64,000 nt of DNA, from the NCBI GenBank assembly GCA_965183875.1, contig CBCYMK010000023.1:62001-126000 (forward strand). Direction: 5' to 3'. The translations under genes were made by a program, and so were the position numbers. Origin of the DNA: UBA6772 sp965183875. GTDB taxonomy: Bacteria; Bacteroidota; Bacteroidia; Flavobacteriales; UBA7430. The notes under the pieces are model-generated. The model was not told the origin of the DNA, did no database searches, and was given only the letters and a program-made list of their open reading frames with translations. This document shows, in pieces, positions 58,527 through 64,000 of this stretch. The number at the start of each line of letters is the position of its first letter. Position 1 is the stretch's first letter.

Positions 58527-60287
58527 TTAATCAATCGTAAACTGATAAGGCATTCTAGCTTGAATTCCTTTGAGATTTTTGATGTCGTTTAGGGTTTTGT
58601 AGTATTTGTATTCTTGCCCCAAATTGTATTTCATTATTGATGTAGAGAAGCCTGTCTCTAGTTCTTCTAGTATCTGTTGTAAAGGATCCTTTTCTATAGG
58701 TAATTCATAAAGTCTGTAGTCCTCCATATCAGCTAGCTCAGCAGCACCTTTAATAGCTTCTTGTAGTCCTCCGTAGTTGTCAATAAGGTTAATGTCCATT
58801 GCATTTGTTCCACTCCAAACTCTACCTTGCCCTATAGCGTCTACGTTTTCTTGGCTCATTTTTCTACCCTGTGCTACTTTAGAAGTGAATGTATTGTAAA
58901 CTTCTACTACTCCGGCATGGATTATAGAATATTCTTCTTTTGTAAGCGGACGATTAGTAGAACCTAAATCGGCAAATTTATTGGTTTTTACCTGATCAAA
59001 GCTAAGTCCTAATTTATCAGTAAACAATTCTTCAAAACTCATCATTATACCAAATACACCTATAGAGCCAGTAATCGTATTTGGTGAAGCATAAATTCTG
59101 TCTGCATCGCAGGCAATATAGTACCCACCAGATGCTGCTACATCTCCCATAGAAACGACAACTGTTTTAGCAGCTTTAGCTAAAGTCATTTCACGCCAGA
59201 TAACATCTGAAGCCAAAGCGCTCCCTCCAGGAGAGTTTACACGTAAGACTATAGCTTTTACCTTGTCGTCTAGTCGTGCTTCTCTAATTGCTTTTGAAAT
59301 GCGCTCAGAACCTATGGTAGTTTCATTTCCTTCACCACTTTCTATTGCTCCCTGTGCATAGATAATAGCGATCTTATCTTTCTTAAACTCTATTCGGGCA
59401 TTTTCATTTTTCACACGTTTGTATTTTGAATGTGAAATGAATTTTATATCCTCAAACTTCTCTATTTCCATTAGTTTGGTCAGGTGATCTTGAATTTGGT
59501 CTCTGTAGAATAGTTCATCTACCAATCCCAATTGTTTAGCATCTCTAGGAGTTTTAATATCGAAATTATCAATTAATGAATTTAGTTTTTCTTTGTCTAT
59601 ACTACGATCTGAACTTATATTTAATAGAAATTGTTCCCATATAGAACCCATAAATGTTTCTACTTGTTCGCGGTTAGCATCACTCATCTCAGTAAGCATA
59701 TATGGCTCTACTGCCGACTTAAATTTACCATGACGTATAATCTGTGGTTCTATCCCAATTTTTTTAAGCGCATCGGTATAAAACATTATGGTGTTGTTTA
59801 GTCCATTTAACTCTAGTGCTCCTTCTGGGTATATACAAATTGTATTGGCGACTGCTGCTAAATAGTAAGCTCTCTGACTATAGTATTCTGAATAAGTTGA
59901 AATGAATTTCCCAGATTCTTTAAAGTCAAGTAAAGCATTTCTAATTTCTTCGATTGTAGCAAAACCAGCATTTAGAGAGCCCATTTCTAGGTAAATCCCC
60001 TTAATATTAGGGTCGGTTTTTGCTTTTGTGATGTTTTTTAAAATATTGTTTAAGCCTAAAGCTGTCTGTTTGTTGCCCATAATTTCTGCAAGAGGGTCAA
60101 AAGACATTTCAGCTACGCGGTCTTGTATAGTTCCGCTTAATTCTAATTTTAGAATATGTGCTTCGGTAAGTTTAATTTCTTCTGACTCGGTGCTAGAGGC
60201 AATAAGTGCTATAAAGAAAATGAGAGATAGGGTTGCTAAAATTAATCCTAAAGCTGAGGCTAAGGTAATTTTTAAAAATTGTTTCAT
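58527..60287 (-). CDS. sppA: Signal peptide peptidase SppA, 67K type
   Basis: The 586-residue membrane-anchored serine protease digests signal-peptide remnants. It has one N-terminal membrane helix (about residues 8-30) and two repeats of the clpP/crotonase-like fold, the long SppA form. The Ser/Lys dyad can be seen: the Lys in GKFKSAVEPYM in the first half and the nucleophile Ser in GDVAASGGYYIACDADRIYA in the second. TITGSIGVFGIM follows as expected. It is in a leftward pair with the beta-helix lipoprotein gene, 22 bases apart. Confidence 0.94.
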   Translation of the reverse strand: MKQFLKITLASALGLILATLSLIFFIALIASSTESEEIKLTEAHILKLELSGTIQDRVAEMSFDPLAEIMGNKQTALGLNNILKNITKAKTDPNIKGIYLEMGSLNAGFATIEEIRNALLDFKESGKFISTYSEYYSQRAYYLAAVANTICIYPEGALELNGLNNTIMFYTDALKKIGIEPQIIRHGKFKSAVEPYMLTEMSDANREQVETFMGSIWEQFLLNISSDRSIDKEKLNSLIDNFDIKTPRDAKQLGLVDELFYRDQIQDHLTKLMEIEKFEDIKFISHSKYKRVKNENARIEFKKDKIAIIYAQGAIESGEGNETTIGSERISKAIREARLDDKVKAIVLRVNSPGGSALASDVIWREMTLAKAAKTVVVSMGDVAASGGYYIACDADRIYASPNTITGSIGVFGIMMSFEELFTDKLGLSFDQVKTNKFADLGSTNRPLTKEEYSIIHAGVVEVYNTFTSKVAQGRKMSQENVDAIGQGRVWSGTNAMDINLIDNYGGLQEAIKGAAELADMEDYRLYELPIEKDPLQQILEELETGFSTSIMKYNLGQEYKYYKTLNDIKNLKGIQARMPYQFTID

Positions 60288-60309
60288 GGTTGTCGTTTAT
60301 GGCTGTTAT

Positions 60310-61782
60310 TTATTCAATTCGTTCGTAAGCTCCAATATCTGCTCCCTCATCGCTTAGTCTAGAGTTACCTAGTAAGTCGTAAGGAAATTGAAGTGCAATA
60401 TTTCCTGCGGCAGTATGTTGCGCAGGGGAGAGGCTATCAAGTTGATAGTTGTATTCATAGGCATTCATTGTTTTGATGAAAATTGGATCTTCATTATAGC
60501 GGTTGGCAGTAAAATGCGCACTGTTAGAAATGTCAAAATCATTTTCTTTCAATTTAATCAAGCAGTTGTTAAATTTATAATTGAAAAGAGTTTCTTCAGT
60601 TTGTTCTATTCCTAGCTCACTTTGTACTCTCCCGTAGATTATGCAATTTTCAAAGTCGGCTCGTTCCATGGGTCTTAGGATTTCATTTCCATTTACATCT
60701 TCATAAAAATTGCTCATTCTTATAGATGGAGCCTGATGAGATGTATTGTAGTTCGCAAAAGTACAGTGGCTAAATCGGTAATTCCCTCCAGCAAAAAGAT
60801 ACAAATCATGATTACCATTATCGGTAATTTGACAGTTTGAAGCTTCTATATTACTAGAGTAGGCAAGTATACCATAGCTGCTGTTGTTTGCAATAATAGA
60901 ATTTTCTAAACGTAAACTAGGCTCAAATGCATTCGCTACGGTATCTATATGTAGTCCGATAGTACCGTTTTTAATAGTGGTATTTTTGATGTGATTATCA
61001 ACACTTCCACCAGCGAGCCAAATTCTACCCCATTGGCCAGGTAAGTCTTTGTAGTATTCATCGAGTCTGTCTGAGGCTATAAGCACAGGATTTTCTGTTT
61101 CACCTAATATTTTTAAACTCGACTCTTCTAAAACAATCATGTTGGCACTGTGGTGTAGGTGTACTTTAGCACCTGCAGTAACTGTTAGGCTACCTCCCTC
61201 GTGAATAATTACATTTCCGTAAATAACGTGAGGTTTGTCGTTGTTCCATACGTTAGGTTCTGTGATGCTGTAAAAGAATAAGCTGTCATTTTCTATTTCA
61301 GGGTCTCCACTTTCGAATACAAAGAATGAGTTATTATAATAAAAATGTGCGTCTTGTCCCCAAGCTACCAGGTCTATGTCTTGCATTTTCCCATTGGTAG
61401 AAAATGTAATAGAATCCGTTCTTATTAATGCCTCGTTTGATTCGTTTGGGTCTATGGTGGCTTCTACAAATATGTGTAGGCTGTCGTTTGAGCGTAAAAT
61501 TACGTCTGTAGCGAAGTCGTTTTGTTCCCCATCTATATTTAATCTGTAAGGAGAATTACCCGACTTGGCCAGTCTTATTTCATCAATTCTCACATCTTCT
61601 TCTAAGTCGTTATATACCTTAATTCGTTTGGTTATACTACCAACTGTAGTGAATACAGTATCGAATACCAGTGTGTCTACAGAGAATCTTAGCTTAGCAG
61701 AACCTTGAAAAAAAGTGTCTGGTTTACGACAGGCAGAAAAAAGAATTATTAATAGAACTAAAGTTCTAAATAGTGTTTTCAT
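60310..61782 (-). CDS. Lipoprotein with right-handed beta-helix domain
   Basis: The 490-residue protein has a signal sequence ending in the lipobox LFSAC (Cys18), so it is lipid-anchored. An N-terminal beta-sandwich region (about 30-140) precedes a parallel beta-helix (about 175-450), with recurrent strands such as SSLKILGETENPVLIAS, NTTIKNGTIGLHI and SNIEASNCQITDNGNHDLYLFAGG. It ends DEGADIGAYERIE, the choice-of-anchor-Q-like end. Such folds bind or cut polysaccharide, but no lyase signature is clear. It is the first gene of a leftward pair with sppA. Confidence 0.8.
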   Translation of the reverse strand: MKTLFRTLVLLIILFSACRKPDTFFQGSAKLRFSVDTLVFDTVFTTVGSITKRIKVYNDLEEDVRIDEIRLAKSGNSPYRLNIDGEQNDFATDVILRSNDSLHIFVEATIDPNESNEALIRTDSITFSTNGKMQDIDLVAWGQDAHFYYNNSFFVFESGDPEIENDSLFFYSITEPNVWNNDKPHVIYGNVIIHEGGSLTVTAGAKVHLHHSANMIVLEESSLKILGETENPVLIASDRLDEYYKDLPGQWGRIWLAGGSVDNHIKNTTIKNGTIGLHIDTVANAFEPSLRLENSIIANNSSYGILAYSSNIEASNCQITDNGNHDLYLFAGGNYRFSHCTFANYNTSHQAPSIRMSNFYEDVNGNEILRPMERADFENCIIYGRVQSELGIEQTEETLFNYKFNNCLIKLKENDFDISNSAHFTANRYNEDPIFIKTMNAYEYNYQLDSLSPAQHTAAGNIALQFPYDLLGNSRLSDEGADIGAYERIE

Positions 61783-61878
61783 ATTGCTTATATTTGCGAT
61801 GCTAAGATAGAAAACGAAACGAAAAGAAATTTATTTTTAAAATAATCGATTTGTGTTTTTCGTTTTTGATAAATTACT

Positions 61879-61886
61879 TACATTTG
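61879..61886 (+). promoter_or_regulatory. Bacteroidota -7 promoter element of rpmE2
   Basis: TACATTTG followed by CAG matches TAnnTTTG and is identical to the third rRNA promoter element. It is 25 bases upstream of the L31 ATG, as expected for a growth-linked gene. Confidence 0.6.
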
Positions 61887-61911
61887 CAGTCCGAAATAAA
61901 TACAGAACAAG

Positions 61912-62163
61912 ATGAAAACGGGAATACATCCAGATAATTACAGATTAGTAGCAGTGAAAGATATGTCAATTGACGAAACTTTCATCACTAGATCTTGCGC
62001 AGAAACAAAAGAGACAATCACAATTGATGGTACTGAGTATCCATTAATAAAACGTGAAATTACAAATGCATCTCACCCATTTTACACTGGTAAAATGAAA
62101 TTGGTTGATACTGCAGGTCGTATTGATAAATTCAAAAACCGTTACTCGAAGTTTTCTAAATAA
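61912..62163 (+). CDS. rpmE2: 50S ribosomal protein L31 type B
   Basis: The 83-residue protein matches type B L31: MKTGIHPDNYRLVAVKDMSIDETFITRSC, then ASHPFYTGKMKLVDTAGRIDKFKNRYSKF. Only one Cys is present, so it lacks the CxxC zinc site of type A. In many bacteria type B is the zinc-independent paralogue used under zinc limitation. In Bacteroidota it is usually the standard copy. No Zur site could be recognised upstream. Confidence 0.96.
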   Translation: MKTGIHPDNYRLVAVKDMSIDETFITRSCAETKETITIDGTEYPLIKREITNASHPFYTGKMKLVDTAGRIDKFKNRYSKFSK

Positions 62164-62189
62164 GAACAACTTTTTGTTACCGTATTATA

Positions 62190-62217
62190 AAAGAGCTCTG
62201 TTTTCAGGGCTCTTTTT
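62190..62217 (+). terminator. Terminator of rpmE2
   Basis: A stem of AAAGAGCTCTG/CAGGGCTCTTT, with one G-T pair, is followed by T residues, about 27 bases after the stop. Confidence 0.88.
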
Positions 62218-62268
62218 GTTTTTTACTTCGTTTTGAATAAATCCTATAGTGCTAATTAAGACTTACTT

Positions 62269-63444
62269 ATGAGATATTTATTATTCGACGATCAGAACAG
62301 ATCAAATTTACTCCCTTTAGCCTATACTCGCCCTATAGCTGAGTTTAGGGTAGGCATACTTACCATAACAGAAAAATGGGCTCATTATATGCCCGATAAT
62401 TCGGTGTTTGGTGGCTTCGTTACTGAGGACTATTTACAGGCTAAATACCCTTCAGACATACAAAACGATCAGTTTTGGATTAATGGTGCCATTTGCCCAA
62501 ATAAGGAATTAGTTGCAGATGTATTGGCCTTAGATTTTAACGAGGCCTTATTTGATGAGCAGGAGAATATAATTGCTTTTCGTTCTGGTGATTTCGAGGA
62601 ATCTTTAGCTTGTGAAAAATCATATACAGACCTTGCCTTTACACATATATCCAATAATTATGATGTTTTTAGTTTTAACGGTAAGGAGTTACAAGCAGAT
62701 TTCGATCTAATTACTAAGGGTAGAGTTTCTGAAAAAGCCAATGCTACCAATACTATTTTGGGTGAAAATAGGCTGTTTATTGAAGAAGGAGCATCAGTGA
62801 GTTGTGCAATTATAAATGCGGAGTCTGGTCCTGTTTATATAGGGAAAGATGCTGTAGTTATGGAAGGTTCTATAATTAAAGGGCCCTTTGCGCTATGTGA
62901 ATCTTCACACACTAAATTAGGAACTAAGATATATGGACCTACCACGGTAGGACCTCACTCTAAAGTTGGAGGGGAACTTAATAACGTAGTTATATTTGGG
63001 TATTCCAATAAGGGACATGATGGATTCTTAGGAAATGCTGTTTTAGGAGAATGGTGTAATATTGGAGCGGATTCGAATAATTCGAATTTGAAAAATAATT
63101 ATGCAGAGGTAAAACTATGGGATTATACTTCTGGTCGATTTAAATTAACAGGTTTACAGTTTTGTGGTTTAGTAATGGGCGATCACTCCAAATGTGGAAT
63201 TAATACCATGTTTAATACTGGAACTGTAGTAGGGGTAAGCGCCAATATTTTTGGAGCTGGTTTTCCTAGAAATTTCATCCCTTCTTTTTCTTGGGGTGGG
63301 CCTCAAGGGCAAACAACCTACACAACAAATAAGGCTTTTGAAGTGGCCGAAATAGTGATGTCTAGAAGAGCCGTTAAATTTAACGAGATAGAAAAATCTA
63401 TACTGACAAAAGTTTTTGAATTGTCGGAACAATATAGACGTTAA
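62269..63444 (+). CDS. Putative sugar nucleotidyltransferase with left-handed beta-helix (GlmU-like)
   Basis: The 391-residue cytoplasmic protein begins MRYLLFDDQNRSNLLPLAYTRPIAEFR, the signature opening of a Bacteroidota group related to GlmU. An incomplete nucleotidyltransferase-like N-terminal half is followed by hexapeptide repeats of a left-handed beta-helix (about 170-330; IGKDAVVMEGSIIKGPFAL, TKLGTKIYGPTTVG). The canonical NTP-binding GLAAGxGTRM motif of GlmU is absent. Nucleotidyl transfer is thus uncertain. An acyltransferase or nucleotide-sugar role is inferred. It is separated from lon by 113 bases. Confidence 0.85.
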   Translation: MRYLLFDDQNRSNLLPLAYTRPIAEFRVGILTITEKWAHYMPDNSVFGGFVTEDYLQAKYPSDIQNDQFWINGAICPNKELVADVLALDFNEALFDEQENIIAFRSGDFEESLACEKSYTDLAFTHISNNYDVFSFNGKELQADFDLITKGRVSEKANATNTILGENRLFIEEGASVSCAIINAESGPVYIGKDAVVMEGSIIKGPFALCESSHTKLGTKIYGPTTVGPHSKVGGELNNVVIFGYSNKGHDGFLGNAVLGEWCNIGADSNNSNLKNNYAEVKLWDYTSGRFKLTGLQFCGLVMGDHSKCGINTMFNTGTVVGVSANIFGAGFPRNFIPSFSWGGPQGQTTYTTNKAFEVAEIVMSRRAVKFNEIEKSILTKVFELSEQYRR

Positions 63445-63557
63445 GAATACTAAATAAGACCTTTTGTCAGTTATGCCCTTTGGCATATACTTTGACAATG
63501 GTTGCTTCCCGGAGCTTCTTATAGCACAATAAAAGCTCTATTAGAAAGAAACAAACT

Positions 63558-64000
63558 ATGGATACAAAAATAAAAATATTAGATGAGCTTTCGCTTTCTA
63601 AGGTCTTAGATCAAGAAGCCGAGCTTATTCCTTTAATGACAGAAGAAGATGAGGAGCGCTTAAATGCGGAGGCAATGCCTGATGAGATTGCTGTATTACC
63701 GCTTAGAAATACAGTCCTTTTTCCCGGTGTAGTAATTCCTATTACTGTAGGTAGAGATAAGTCTATAAAGCTTATTAAAGACGCTAACGATGGTGATAAA
63801 ATTATTGGAGTTGTAGCTCAGAAAGATGCTTCTGTAGAAGACCCAAATTCTGATGATTTAAATATTACAGGGACGCTAGCAAAAATTTTAAGAACCTTTA
63901 GAATGCCCGACGGTAATACAACGGTAATTATTCAAGGTCAAAAGCGTTTCGATATACAAGAGTTTACTCAAGAGGACCCTTATTTTAAGGCAATTGCATC
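63558..64000 (+). CDS. lon: ATP-dependent protease Lon, N-terminal part
   Basis: This is the start of Lon, the homo-oligomeric AAA+ serine protease that degrades misfolded and regulatory proteins. About 147 residues are visible: an acidic lead (LIPLMTEEDEERLNAEAM), then the LON substrate-binding domain opening IAVLPLRNTVLFPGVVIPITVGR and KIIGVVAQKD. The AAA+ and protease domains lie beyond the window. The acidic extension before the LON domain is usual in Bacteroidota Lon. The start is ATG at 63558. Confidence 0.93.
   Translation, partial: MDTKIKILDELSLSKVLDQEAELIPLMTEEDEERLNAEAMPDEIAVLPLRNTVLFPGVVIPITVGRDKSIKLIKDANDGDKIIGVVAQKDASVEDPNSDDLNITGTLAKILRTFRMPDGNTTVIIQGQKRFDIQEFTQEDPYFKAIA

Overview
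The window is AT-rich chromosomal DNA from a member of Bacteroidota, most likely Flavobacteriales (order inferred). The evidence is: several secreted proteins ending in type IX secretion (T9SS) C-terminal signals of both type A and type B; DUF5916, DUF4369 and TonB-dependent-receptor families; a zinc-less type B L31; promoters of the TAnnTTTG class; weak use of Shine-Dalgarno sites; kpsF-tatC-lptB and pyrG-yidC gene order; and a 16S gene with the usual Bacteroidota sequence blocks. Most of the window is core genome. The accessory parts are short.

Layout. 1-8 kb: end of a sugar-phosphate isomerase gene, tatC, lptB, a 50-residue cysteine-tailed small protein, a TonB-dependent receptor, pyrG, yidC. 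8-15.4 kb: envelope block with a 1026-residue TPR protein, its outer-membrane partner, a T9SS cargo and a LysM/periplasmic-binding-fold protein. 15.4-17.6 kb: a decayed accessory patch with an orphan Rhs C-terminal cassette, a probable immunity gene, a broken XRE regulator and a small beta-barrel. 17.7-28.2 kb: RluA-type pseudouridine synthase, a PhoD-like protein that has lost its metal ligands, a large T9SS BNR-type protein, a repeat-filled spacer, prfC, an S4 protein, a TlpA-like thioredoxin protein and a YqaA membrane protein. 28.3-31.7 kb: fused acyl-CoA mutase IcmF. 31.8-37.0 kb: one rRNA operon (16S, abnormal tRNA-like element, 23S, 5S) behind three tandem promoters.

37.3-48.2 kb: two tandem T9SS type B adhesin-like proteins, a Smr-less MutS2, a LolD-like ATPase overlapping a DUF5916 protein, a small hypothetical and a nitronate monooxygenase. 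48.6-64 kb: trmD-rplS, DUF1015/SDR, YggS, a 2-Cys peroxiredoxin, L-2-hydroxyglutarate oxidase, a NYN/zinc-ribbon protein, pruA, a VF530 protein, sppA, a beta-helix lipoprotein, rpmE2, a sugar nucleotidyltransferase-like protein and the start of lon.

Four otherwise conserved genes (prfC, the TlpA-like gene, the second adhesin and the peroxiredoxin) are each broken by exactly one extra base. Removing that base restores a family-typical protein in every case, and each can be read as a short homopolymer one base too long. Sequence or consensus error is therefore the first explanation, with real mutation second.

No clearly new multi-gene system is present. The best leads are the 50-residue protein with a ribonucleotide-reductase-like Cys tail, the orphan Rhs toxin/immunity pair, the PhoD-like pseudoenzyme, and the tRNA-like element in the rRNA spacer.
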